The notes beneath the pieces were generated by a model. It did no database searches and had not been told where the DNA came from. It saw only the letters and a list, made by a program, of their open reading frames with translations. Shown here one piece after another: positions 16,107 to 22,296 of a stretch of DNA of 22,296 bases (position 1 is the stretch's first letter; every line of letters begins with the position of its first letter). Source of the stretch: JAVZCJ01 sp964532175 (GTDB lineage: Archaea > Thermoproteota > Nitrososphaeria_A > Caldarchaeales > JAVZCJ01); assembly GCA_964532175.1 (NCBI GenBank), contig CAZHGP010000024.1:1-22296 (forward strand), given 5' to 3'. The translations under genes and the position numbers were made by a program.

Positions 16107-16487
16107 TCATTTACTTGAAAAAATTCCTCCTAAAAGTACTCCAATAAGCATTATAGGAGAAAGTATAAAAATTCTTACACTTATAGAACTTAAAGCATAT
16201 CTTTCAAGTAAAGCTTGTATAGCTATGAGTCCTAAAGTTGCTGGTAAAATCATTATTTCATACATTATTATTGCTGAAATTATAATTGTTAAAATGAATA
16301 TAATTAAAGCTTTTTTAAGATTAGCTATTAAATATCCAGATAAAAAGCTTGAAATAAAAACTATTATTATTTGAATAAAATCTATTGTTTGTTCTGCATA
16401 TACTTTATACATTGATATAAAATTTATATTTGAAATGATTATGGACCAACCAATTACAATTAAAATATCTTTTATTTTTTGATTCAT
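16107..16487 (-). CDS. Small integral membrane protein, four TM helices, unknown function
   Basis: This 126-residue protein is almost wholly hydrophobic. Helices lie roughly at 7-26, 36-56, 60-92 (one or two passes) and 103-124. I see no catalytic motif, no conserved charged pair inside the helices and no family I recognise. It is convergent with dppC (2 nt apart) and divergent from the anchored protein at 16554, so it is probably transcribed alone. It could be a transporter-like or scaffold component, but nothing in the sequence decides this. Confidence 0.6.
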   Translation of the reverse strand: MNQKIKDILIVIGWSIIISNINFISMYKVYAEQTIDFIQIIIVFISSFLSGYLIANLKKALIIFILTIIISAIIMYEIMILPATLGLIAIQALLERYALSSISVRIFILSPIMLIGVLLGGIFSSK

Positions 16488-16553
16488 TTTTTAATAAATT
16501 ATTTATATGCTTCCTTAAAAATATTAAAAATAGAAAAATATGAAGTGAAATAA

Positions 16554-17030
16554 ATGAATAAAAAAATAGCTTTAATTATATTTTTATTATTAATATTTTC
16601 TTCTTTTATAATGGGAATTTTTGCAATAAATGAGCATTTAAAAATTTGGGAAACTATTTCTGAAATAGATATTAAAATAACTAATATTTCATTTATAAAA
16701 TATGATAAAGAAAAAATTAATGCTATTATAGAATTTGAAATATTTAATCATAAACCTTACTTAGGAATTACATTAAAAAATTTTCAAGGAGCAGTATATT
16801 TTTATCTTAAAGATTGGACTAAAGTAGGGATTTTTGATGAAATGCTTGGTGGAATAATTTATCCAAATTCTTCTAAAAAATATTCAATAAATATATTATT
16901 AACTGGAATAAATATAGATGAAGTTTTAGATATAATTGAAAAAAATCAATATAAATTTTATATAAATTCTAGATTATTCATTAAAGAACCAATAGAGATT
17001 GGACTATTTTTTGATTTATATTATCCTTAA
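16554..17030 (+). CDS. Membrane-anchored protein with LEA14/WHy-like beta domain (tentative)
   Basis: This 158-residue protein has an N-terminal TM anchor (about 4-25) and an exposed beta-rich body. The run IKITNISFIKYDKEKINAIIEFEIFNHKP..GITLKNFQGAVYFYLKD..IGGIIYPNSSKKYSINILL resembles the LEA_2/WHy fold, in which a paired-strand domain includes an N(P/H)-type turn and a polar 'i.P.sS..y.i.i.l' strand. Such anchored single-domain proteins occur in archaea with no known biochemical role. GAAGTGA lies 5 nt before the ATG. The assignment is based on pattern only. Confidence 0.55.
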   Translation: MNKKIALIIFLLLIFSSFIMGIFAINEHLKIWETISEIDIKITNISFIKYDKEKINAIIEFEIFNHKPYLGITLKNFQGAVYFYLKDWTKVGIFDEMLGGIIYPNSSKKYSINILLTGINIDEVLDIIEKNQYKFYINSRLFIKEPIEIGLFFDLYYP

Positions 17031-17074
17031 AAATAAAAAATTAATATTTTAAAAATTTTTATTTTTTATTTAAA

Positions 17075-17896
17075 ATGTGTAGATTATTTGGTTATATATC
17101 TATTAAACCTAGTAATGCTAAAGAATTTCTTATAAATTCAAAATGCTCATTATATAATCAAAGTTATATTGATGAAAAAAATAAGCAAAGTGATGGATGG
17201 GGAATTGCTTATTATAAAAACTTAAAGCCCATAGTTTATAAAAGTAAGAATTCTATATATAATGAAAAAGATAAGCTTTTAAATATTTTAAATAAAATTT
17301 CTTCAAGAATAATTTTAATGCATATAAGAAAAGCAAGCAATCCTAAAAGTTTACCTATTGAAAAGCTTCTTACTATAGAAAATGTGCAACCTTTTTATTA
17401 TAAAAATTATGTATTTATACATAATGGAACAATAAATATTCCTGATCATGTTATTTCAGAATTAGGAAATTATAAGAAAATGGTTAAAAGTTTGAATGAT
17501 AGTGAAACATATTTTTGGTATATTATAAAAAAATTGGAAGAAGAAAAAATAAATTTAGTTGAAGCATTAATCGATTTTGAAGAATTTTTATGGAATAAGT
17601 GGAATTCTATTAATATTAAAGATTTTAAAAATCCATATAGTTCTCTAAATTCTATTTTTAGCGATGGTAAAAAAGTTTATGCAATATGTAAATACAATGA
17701 AAACGATGGTACTTCTTTATGCTTTAAAGATCAGCCATATTTTGAAATGTGCTATAAAGCAAATAAAGATTTCCTTATAATTTCATCTGAAAAAATAGAT
17801 GATAGTAATGAATGGAAAGCTTTAAAGAATAATGAATTTTTAATAGCACAAATTATAGATAAAGAAATAGTTTTCCAAATAGATAAAATATTTTAA
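17075..17896 (+). CDS. Class II (Ntn-type) glutamine amidotransferase-like protein
   Basis: This 273-residue protein belongs to the YafJ-type GATase class II group (COG0121). Cys2, directly after the initiator Met (MCRLFGYIS), is the N-terminal nucleophile exposed by Met removal. SDGWGIAYY (39-47), LMHIRKAS (81-88) with the Arg that binds the glutamine carboxylate, NVQPF (103-107) and IHNGTI (115-120) complete the glutaminase site. There is no synthase domain, so ammonia would go to an unknown partner or the protein acts as a stand-alone amidase. It has no good ribosome site, so it is perhaps leaderless. It is convergent with the DJ-1-like gene. Confidence 0.88.
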   Translation: MCRLFGYISIKPSNAKEFLINSKCSLYNQSYIDEKNKQSDGWGIAYYKNLKPIVYKSKNSIYNEKDKLLNILNKISSRIILMHIRKASNPKSLPIEKLLTIENVQPFYYKNYVFIHNGTINIPDHVISELGNYKKMVKSLNDSETYFWYIIKKLEEEKINLVEALIDFEEFLWNKWNSINIKDFKNPYSSLNSIFSDGKKVYAICKYNENDGTSLCFKDQPYFEMCYKANKDFLIISSEKIDDSNEWKALKNNEFLIAQIIDKEIVFQIDKIF

Positions 17897-17915
17897 TTTA
17901 ATATCATTTTTAGAT

Positions 17916-18548
17916 TTATTTTTTATAAGCTAAAGCTTTAGCTATTGCTTTACCAAATTCTTCAGCAGCTGCTGGACCATTAGCAGTTATAATTTTTCCA
18001 TCTATTTCAACATTTGCACCAGTATAAATAGCTCCCATATTTTTTATTTTTTCTGCTTCAGAAGGCCATACTGTAGCTTTTTTTCCTTGTAATACTCCAG
18101 CATTTGCTAAAGTAACAGGTGCTATACATATGGCACACAATATTTTATCTTTTTTAATAGCTTCTTTAGCTATCGAGTGAGCAATTGGATCATTCCAATA
18201 TTGAGAAGCTCCAGAACCACCTACGAAAATGATCGCATCATATTCTTCAACTTTAATTTCATTTATTGAAATATCAGGCTTTACTTTCATTCCAAGCATT
18301 CCTGTAGCAATATTAGTTGTTGAAGAAGCTATTACTACTTTTGCTCCATATTTCTCAAGTATTTCTTTAGGTTTTTGAAGTTCTTCATCTCTAAAATCTT
18401 TTTCAGCAATTATCATAACAACTTTTAAACCACTTAGATTTATTTCTTCTTCAATTTTCTTAATAGGTTTATAATAAAACATAAATAATACACTCGATGC
18501 TATTATAGCTACTATTATTAAAAAAATTAATATAATAATTTTCTTCAT
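17916..18548 (-). CDS. DJ-1/PfpI family protein with N-terminal membrane anchor
   Basis: This 210-residue protein starts with a signal or anchor helix (about 3-25), so the domain is probably outside the cell, which is unusual for the family. The DJ-1/PfpI fold follows: VVMIIAEKDFRDEEL with the acidic partner (Glu55/56), YDAIIFVGGSGAS (103-115) and the nucleophile elbow CAICIAP with Cys141. Members act as chaperone-like proteins, glyoxalases/deglycases or peptidases; which applies is not readable. The sequence after Cys (IAP rather than HGP) is nearer the YajL/ThiJ side than the protease PfpI. The ATG is one base from an assembly gap, so upstream context is lost. Confidence 0.87.
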   Translation of the reverse strand: MKKIIILIFLIIVAIIASSVLFMFYYKPIKKIEEEINLSGLKVVMIIAEKDFRDEELQKPKEILEKYGAKVVIASSTTNIATGMLGMKVKPDISINEIKVEEYDAIIFVGGSGASQYWNDPIAHSIAKEAIKKDKILCAICIAPVTLANAGVLQGKKATVWPSEAEKIKNMGAIYTGANVEIDGKIITANGPAAAEEFGKAIAKALAYKK

Positions 18549-18549
18549 A

Positions 18550-18649
18550 NNNNNNNNNNNNNNNNNNNNNNNNNNNNNNNNNNNNNNNNNNNNNNNNNNN
18601 NNNNNNNNNNNNNNNNNNNNNNNNNNNNNNNNNNNNNNNNNNNNNNNNN
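18550..18649. other. Assembly gap of 100 N
   Basis: Exactly 100 N separate the DJ-1-like gene start from the ROK kinase region. A round 100 is the conventional unknown-size gap, so real distance and even adjacency are unverified. Promoter or genes may be missing here. Confidence 0.98.
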
Positions 18650-18658
18650 ATTTTTTAT

Positions 18659-19630
18659 TTAATATTTGTTTAATATAGCAGCTATCGTTCCATATAAAAC
18701 TATATCATCTCCAAGTGGGGTTATAATTATTTCAGGAATCCTATTTACTGCATAATTTCCTACATATTTTTTAATTGGATTTATAATAAGTTCTTTATTT
18801 TTAAGAGCTATTGCTCCTCCTATTGTGATTAAGCTTGGGTCGTATACATTTATTAAATTTGCTATACCTATAGCATTTAATCTACCTATTTCTTCAACTA
18901 TTTTTATTGAAATTTCATCTTTTTCTTTAGCTGCTTCATAAAGCATTTTTGCTGAAATATTATCAATATTATAGTTAGAATATTTCATTAATAAACTTTT
19001 TTTCTTTTCTTCTTCACTTATTTTCTCAAGGAAAAATTTAATGAAATTTGGAATATTTGCTCCTGAACAATATGCTTCCCAATGTCCTCTTTTCCCGCAA
19101 CCACATTTAAGTTTTCCTTCATAATCTATTGTTATATGTCCTACTTCAGCAGCATTTCCATCTTTTCCAAGTAATAATTTTCCATCTACTATTGCTCCAC
19201 CACCTATTCCAGTACTAAAAGTTACATATACTAAATTATCGATATTCTTACCTGCTCCAAAAAATTTTTCTCCAAGAACAGCTGCATTGCAATCATTTAA
19301 AAGTTCTACATTTATTTTAAATTCTTCTTTTATTGGTTCTACTAATGGAATAAAATCATATTGAGGAATATTGGGTGTTTTAAATAATCCTCCTCTTTTT
19401 AAATCCAATGGACCAATAGAGCCAATACCAATTCCTATAATATCTTCTTTCTTAATAGAATTTATTAATGAATAAATTAATCTTATAATTTGCTTACTTA
19501 TTGCTTCAGCACCTTTCTCTTTTTCAGTTTTTTCAATAATTTTATTTAATATTTTCCCTTCTTTATTAGCTAAAGCAACTCTAACGTTAGTAGCTCCTAA
19601 ATCAACTCCAATAATGTACTCTTTAACCAT
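18659..19630 (-). CDS. ROK-family sugar kinase (glucokinase/hexokinase-like)
   Basis: This 323-residue kinase phosphorylates a hexose with ATP. The phosphate-1 loop is IGVDLGATNVRVAL (7-20), the sugar-binding and catalytic Asp113 lies in LLNDCNAA, phosphate-2 is STGIGGGAIVDG (139-150), and the ROK zinc signature is EVGHITID...CGCGKRGHWEAYCSG (162-190). The third zinc cysteine of the classical CxCGxxGC motif is His183, a change also seen in archaeal hexokinases. The adenosine loop GGAIALKNK is near residue 270. Substrate is likely glucose with broad specificity. It is on the ribosomal-protein strand, 57 nt after uS11; an upstream TATA-like run suggests its own promoter. Confidence 0.92.
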   Translation of the reverse strand: MVKEYIIGVDLGATNVRVALANKEGKILNKIIEKTEKEKGAEAISKQIIRLIYSLINSIKKEDIIGIGIGSIGPLDLKRGGLFKTPNIPQYDFIPLVEPIKEEFKINVELLNDCNAAVLGEKFFGAGKNIDNLVYVTFSTGIGGGAIVDGKLLLGKDGNAAEVGHITIDYEGKLKCGCGKRGHWEAYCSGANIPNFIKFFLEKISEEEKKKSLLMKYSNYNIDNISAKMLYEAAKEKDEISIKIVEEIGRLNAIGIANLINVYDPSLITIGGAIALKNKELIINPIKKYVGNYAVNRIPEIIITPLGDDIVLYGTIAAILNKY

Positions 19631-19687
19631 AATTAATCTGAGAAAATAATGAATTAAAAATATTTATTTTTTTATGAGAATATAAAA

Positions 19688-20110
19688 TTATACTCTTCTT
19701 CCTCTTCTACCGCCTTTTTTCCTTATTGAATCGTGCGGAAGAGGTGTAACATCTTCTATTCTACCTATTTCTACTCCTGAACGTGCTATTGCTCTAATAG
19801 CTGCTTGAGTACCTGGTCCAGGAGTACGTGCTTTAGCTCCTCCAGGAGCTCTTACTTGAATATGTACTCCTATAAGCCCTTTACTTTTAGCTACTTCCAT
19901 AGCATATGTTGCAGCTCTTGTTGCTGCATAAGGTGTTGGTTCAAGCCTTCCAGCATCAACAAACATTCCACCTGATGCTCTTGCAAGAGTTTCTGCACCT
20001 GTCAGATCAGTTATATGTACAATTATGTTATTATAAGAAGAGTAAATATGAGCTATTCCCCATATCCCTTTTTTAACTTTTTTCTTTTGAGTTGCTTCTA
20101 TTTCGCTCAT
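19688..20110 (-). CDS. rps11: 30S ribosomal protein uS11
   Basis: This 140-residue protein of the small-subunit platform binds 16S rRNA near the mRNA exit. The core GIAHIYSSYNNIIVHITDLTG, ASGGM..DAGR.EPTPYAAT, VRAPGGAKARTPGPGTQAAIRA and the C-terminal GGRRGRRV are all intact. Length is normal for archaea. GTGA lies 7 nt before the ATG, and 9 nt separate it from uS4, so it is the last gene of the uS13-uS4-uS11 operon. In most archaea rpoD follows; here it does not. Confidence 0.97.
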   Translation of the reverse strand: MSEIEATQKKKVKKGIWGIAHIYSSYNNIIVHITDLTGAETLARASGGMFVDAGRLEPTPYAATRAATYAMEVAKSKGLIGVHIQVRAPGGAKARTPGPGTQAAIRAIARSGVEIGRIEDVTPLPHDSIRKKGGRRGRRV

Positions 20111-20119
20111 ATTTTTTCA

Positions 20120-20614
20120 CTATCCCTTAACATTAGCTTCGATTGGTATTTCCACTTTAATTTTTCCTTCCTCTCCTCTTTTAACATGATAACTAGGGGA
20201 TTTAACTTTTTTATCTCCTATTAATACATGCCCATGTGTTATTAATTGTCTTGCATGATAAATTGTTTTAGCATATCCAAGATCGTATAAAATTGTTTGT
20301 AACCTTCTTTTTAAGAAGTCTCTTACAGTTAAACTTAAAATATCATCCAATGTTGCTCCTGGTTGCAAAACACCTAATTTTATTAGTTTTTCTATAAGTA
20401 TTTTTTCAAGCTTCTCTCTTTTTTCTCCAGTTAATGCAAAAAGTTTTCTAGCAATAGCTCTATATTTCCTTAAAGTACTAGCAGCTCTCCATAATTCTCT
20501 CTTATTTCTTAATCCAAATTCTCCTAATAATTTAAGTTCCTCACTTAAAACATCTGCTCTCCAAGGATGAGCTGGGCCTTCATACTTTTTTCTTTGCCTT
20601 TTTGGATCTCCCAT
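20120..20614 (-). CDS. rps4: 30S ribosomal protein uS4
   Basis: This 164-residue primary 16S rRNA-binding protein of the small subunit body is also an assembly initiator. The archaeal N-terminus MGDPKRQRKKYEGPAHPW is clear. The S4 RNA-binding domain holds RRLQTILYDLGYAKTIYHARQLITHGHVLIG..KV.SPSYHVKRG (about residues 97-150). The ATG lies 13 nt after the uS13 stop. The protein has the shorter archaeal C-terminus. It is the middle gene of the uS13-uS4-uS11 operon. Confidence 0.97.
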   Translation of the reverse strand: MGDPKRQRKKYEGPAHPWRADVLSEELKLLGEFGLRNKRELWRAASTLRKYRAIARKLFALTGEKREKLEKILIEKLIKLGVLQPGATLDDILSLTVRDFLKRRLQTILYDLGYAKTIYHARQLITHGHVLIGDKKVKSPSYHVKRGEEGKIKVEIPIEANVKG

Positions 20615-20627
20615 ATTAATTCACTTT

Positions 20628-21113
20628 TTATTCTTTCTTTTCTTTCTTTTCAGTTTGAGCTTGAGCTACTGCTCTTCTTAAAACTCCTACAGCAGCATGC
20701 TTTCTTCCAGTTGTTTTAGTTCTTTGTCCTCTAACTTTTAATCCTAATGAATGCCTTACTCCTCTCCAAGATTTAATTTTCTTTTCTCTTTCAATATCTT
20801 CTTTAATTGTTAATACTAAATCTGATCCATGTAAATGTAAATCTTTTCCTGTTTTTAAATCTCTTCTTCTATTCAATAACCATGAAGGAATACCATATGA
20901 TAATGGATTTGAAATCGCATCTTCAATTTTTTGAATTTGATTTTCAGATAAAAATCCTATTCTTTCATCTGGATCTATATTTAAAGCTCTTGAAATTGCA
21001 TATCCTAAAAATATTCCAACACCTTTAATTTTTGATAGAGCATAAGGTACTTTTAAAGAGCCATCTAAATCTGTACCTAATACTCTAATTATACGTTTGA
21101 ATTCATTCGACAT
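20628..21113 (-). CDS. rps13: 30S ribosomal protein uS13
   Basis: This 161-residue head protein of the small subunit contacts the P-site tRNA and the large-subunit bridge. The helix-two-turn-helix region IKGVGIFLGYAISRALNID is near residues 28-47, and the rRNA-binding tail has SWRGVRHSLGLKVRGQRTKTTGRKHAAVG. It ends in a Lys/Glu-rich tail. It is the first gene of the operon. The spacer to the start is short and AT-rich, with a TATA-like box about 30 nt upstream, suggesting an almost leaderless mRNA. Confidence 0.97.
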   Translation of the reverse strand: MSNEFKRIIRVLGTDLDGSLKVPYALSKIKGVGIFLGYAISRALNIDPDERIGFLSENQIQKIEDAISNPLSYGIPSWLLNRRRDLKTGKDLHLHGSDLVLTIKEDIEREKKIKSWRGVRHSLGLKVRGQRTKTTGRKHAAVGVLRRAVAQAQTEKKEKKE

Positions 21114-21137
21114 TTCTTATGCGACGATTAAAAAAGC

Positions 21138-21147
21138 AATATTTAAA
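21138..21147 (-). promoter_or_regulatory. Candidate TATA box of the ribosomal protein operon
   Basis: Read on the minus strand this is TTTAAATATT, centred about 30 nt before the uS13 ATG, giving a transcript that starts a few bases before the gene. No other strong signal lies in the 57-nt spacer to the upstream regulator gene, which ends at 21171. Confidence 0.4.
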
Positions 21148-21170
21148 CTTTTAATTAATTTTATTAAAAA

Positions 21171-21449
21171 CTATTTTTTAATATTTTTAATTTTTGAATT
21201 AAATTCTATTAAAACCTTTGTTATTTCATTTTCTGTATTTAAAGTAATAACTTTCATTTTTTTAACTTCTTCTATTTTTATTATATTTTCCTTTTCAAGA
21301 GGTTGAATAACTCTTGCAATAGTTGATGGAGAAAGATTAAGCAATTTTGCTATAAAATTTTGAGTAACGATTTTATTTGGATTATCCAATAAAAATTGTA
21401 AAAGCTTTACTTGAGCTTTACTATTAAATAATGATACTAAATCAACCAT
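21171..21449 (-). CDS. Small winged-helix DNA-binding regulator
   Basis: This 92-residue protein is a single winged helix-turn-helix. Residues 10-24 form helix 1 (SKAQVKLLQFLLDNP), 28-51 hold the turn and recognition helix (VTQNFIAKLLNLSPSTIARVIQPLEKENI), and 55-71 form the beta wing (IIKIEEVKKMKVITLNT). The pattern fits MarR/ArsR-like archaeal repressors; no sensor domain or Cys ligand is present. It lies between the ribosomal operon (same strand, 57 nt upstream of uS13) and divergent tbp, so it could control either side or itself. A 9-bp inverted repeat flanks its start region. Confidence 0.8.
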   Translation of the reverse strand: MVDLVSLFNSKAQVKLLQFLLDNPNKIVTQNFIAKLLNLSPSTIARVIQPLEKENIIKIEEVKKMKVITLNTENEITKVLIEFNSKIKNIKK

Positions 21450-21502
21450 TTAAAATCAACTTTTAAAAAATAAATATTATTTTTATCTTTAAAAAATGGT
21501 TG
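21443..21502. repeat. Inverted repeat across the regulator start
   Basis: CAACCATTT (21443-21451) overlaps the start codon of the winged-helix gene, and its exact reverse complement AAATGGTTG is at 21494-21502. The 42-nt spacing equals about four helix turns, so two regulator dimers could sit on the same face. It could be an autoregulatory site or chance; AT-rich DNA makes 9-bp matches fairly likely. Confidence 0.3.
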
Positions 21503-21572
21503 TATTTAAAGCTTATTTTGAGATTAAATATTTAAAATATTTTTAAATATATAGGCTTTTTAATAAATTTCA

Positions 21573-21580
21573 TTTATAAA
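21573..21580 (+). promoter_or_regulatory. Candidate TATA box of tbp
   Basis: TTTATAAA, followed by another TATATATAAA run, lies about 33-40 nt before the tbp ATG. Transcription would start about 21600-21605. This is one of the better TATA-like elements in the window. TBP binding to its own promoter would allow feedback, which is an inference. Confidence 0.5.
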
Positions 21581-21612
21581 TATATATAAACAACTTAAGG
21601 AAATAAAAAATT

Positions 21613-22219
21613 ATGTTTAAACTATCTAAGAAAACAAAACCAATAGTAAATATAGAAAATGTAGTTGCTTCAGTAACTTTAAATCAAAGAATTGATCTTC
21701 CAGCTATACAAAAAACATTTCCAGATTTAGTAGATTATAGGCCAAGTCAATTTCCAGGATTAGTATTTAGATTAAAAAAGCCAAAAACTGCAACTCTTAT
21801 ATTTGGATCTGGAAAAATGGTTTCAACAGGAGCTAAAAGTGAAAAAGAATCAATAAAAGCAGTAAAAAAAGTAGTTAGTATGCTTAAAGATGCAGGTTTT
21901 ATAATAAAAAATGAGCCTCAAATAGAAATACAAAATATAGTAGCATCAGTAGACCTTAAAGGAAAAGTTGATCTTGAAAAATCAGCTGAACTTTTAGAAT
22001 ATACTTTATATGAGCCTGAGCAATAAATTTGCGTGTATCGCAAATTTGCGAATTCCTGGGCTCATATATAGAATGTTTAAACCAAAAGTAGTAATATTAA
22101 TATTTGCTAGTGGAAAGCTTGTTGTTACAGGAGGAAAAGAAGAAAGCGATGTTTTTGAAGCTGTTGATATTGTGAAAAAAACTTTAGAATCTAAACAACT
22201 TATTACTTATACTGAATAA
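21613..22219 (+). CDS. tbp: TATA-binding protein, reading frame interrupted by a 28-nt candidate intron
   Basis: General transcription factor that binds the TATA box and bends promoter DNA. Two direct repeats of the saddle are visible: repeat 1 with IENVVASV, DYRPSQFPGLVFRLKKPK and FGSGKMVSTGAKS, and repeat 2 with IQNIVASV, LYEPEQ / PGLIYRMFKPK and FASGKLVVTGGKE. The first frame (21613-22026) stops right after YEPEQ (137 residues). The rest of repeat 2 continues in another frame from 22052. Removing 22025-22052 joins the parts with a Phe codon (T + TT) and yields 192 residues with the conserved EQFPGLIYR, normal length for archaea. Unspliced, it would lack half of repeat 2 and could not form the saddle. 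Exons: 21613-22024 and 22053-22219. Confidence 0.93.
22025..22052 (+). other. Candidate bulge-helix-bulge mRNA intron in tbp
   Basis: The 28 nt must leave the mRNA to restore the TBP frame, and the boundaries that recreate Phe are unique. The RNA can fold as follows. An outer helix pairs 22007-22016 with 22059-22068 (10 Watson-Crick pairs). A central helix pairs 22020-22022 with 22047-22049, with a possible fourth A-G contact 22019/22050. The 5' bulge is 22023-22025 (A, U, A), with the needed cut after its second base. The 3' bulge is around 22051-22053 (A, A, U), again cut after the second base. An inner hairpin pairs 22026-22033 with 22039-22046 around a 5-nt loop. The junction between outer and central helices is imperfect, so this is a relaxed rather than a textbook motif. 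By family knowledge, cutting would be by the tRNA-splicing endonuclease and joining by RtcB. Confidence 0.75.
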
Positions 22220-22279
22220 AAAAATTAAACTATTATTCTTTTAAGGGATAAATTTAAAAATTATTTTTATTTAATATTC

Positions 22280-22287
22280 TTTTTTTT
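22280..22287 (+). terminator. Poly-T terminator after tbp
   Basis: A run of eight T follows shorter T-tracts about 60 nt after the tbp stop codon, matching the oligo-T signals used by archaeal RNA polymerase. Confidence 0.45.
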
Positions 22288-22296
22288 AAAAAAATA

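Noticed and set aside
20015..21306. Several plus-strand open frames opposite the ribosomal proteins and the regulator.
   Set aside because: They are antisense to strongly conserved genes, hydrophobic by composition and without motifs.
22024..22052. The tbp interruption as a simple pseudogene or assembly error.
   Set aside because: A 28-nt insertion with perfect internal pairing, flanking coding bases that pair over 10 bp, and full conservation of both halves is hard to get by error or decay. It is kept as the alternative to be tested with reads.
22024..22060. Programmed frameshifting or stop bypass at the tbp interruption.
   Set aside because: A simple slip would insert residues encoded by the hairpin into the most conserved part of the saddle and meet the TAA first; exact removal of 28 nt fits better. 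Translational bypass is possible in principle but has no archaeal precedent that I know of.
1..22296. CRISPR arrays, insertion sequences, rRNA or tRNA genes.
   Set aside because: I found no regularly spaced repeats, no transposase, and no G+C-rich cloverleaf or rRNA segments on either strand by eye.

Overview
The window is archaeal chromosomal DNA with very low G+C content. The evidence is the gene content: an archaeal-type TATA-binding protein (TBP), an Sm-like (LSm) protein, archaeal-type S-adenosylmethionine synthetase, the RIO2 kinase, and uS13, uS4 and uS11 in archaeal order. Many genes carry a start signal of the form GGTGA(T)/AGTGA(T) 4-8 nt before the start codon, which matches the 3' end of archaeal 16S rRNA, and TATA-like boxes lie about 25-35 nt upstream of several genes. 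TTG and GTG starts are common. The protein flavour suggests a TACK-type lineage, but I cannot place it more precisely. A run of exactly 100 N at 18550-18649 shows this is a scaffold, probably from a metagenome, so neighbours across that gap are not proven.

Layout. Bases 1-320 (minus) hold the edge of a PIN-domain toxin and its AbrB-type antitoxin. About 940 bases of AT-rich DNA without a convincing gene follow. From 1280 to 8117 there is a tight plus-strand run of informational genes: ileS, a PHP-family phosphoesterase, rio2, a membrane zinc-ribbon protein, an LSm protein and SAM synthetase, with overlapping or closely spaced reading frames. A thiamine-type substrate-binding protein (minus) stands back to back with a YjbQ/UPF0047 gene (plus), suggesting a thiamin theme. 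A VapBC-type pair follows at 9862-10483; its antitoxin frame has no ATG, GTG or TTG start. Next come a coiled-coil protein of unknown function and a peptide-type ABC transporter: a membrane-anchored binding protein whose two sequence halves are in swapped order, plus two permeases, with no ATPase gene nearby. Several small membrane or accessory genes follow: a 4-TM protein, an anchored LEA-like protein, a class II glutamine amidotransferase and a DJ-1/PfpI protein. After the gap are a ROK sugar kinase and the uS13-uS4-uS11 ribosomal operon on the minus strand, then a small winged-helix regulator and, divergently, tbp.

Most interesting signal. The tbp reading frame is interrupted at 22024 by a stop and a shift of frame, exactly inside the conserved Glu-Gln-Phe-Pro-Gly segment of the second TBP repeat. 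Removing the 28 nt at 22025-22052 restores Gln-Phe-Pro-Gly and a complete 192-residue TBP. The flanking RNA folds into a near-canonical bulge-helix-bulge: a 10-bp outer helix made wholly of coding sequence, a 3-nt bulge cut after its second base at the 5' site, a 3-bp central helix and an 8-bp intron hairpin. This looks like an archaeal mRNA intron spliced by the tRNA-splicing endonuclease, located in the gene for a general transcription factor. Protein-gene introns of this kind are known in a few archaeal genes, classically cbf5; I know of none in tbp.
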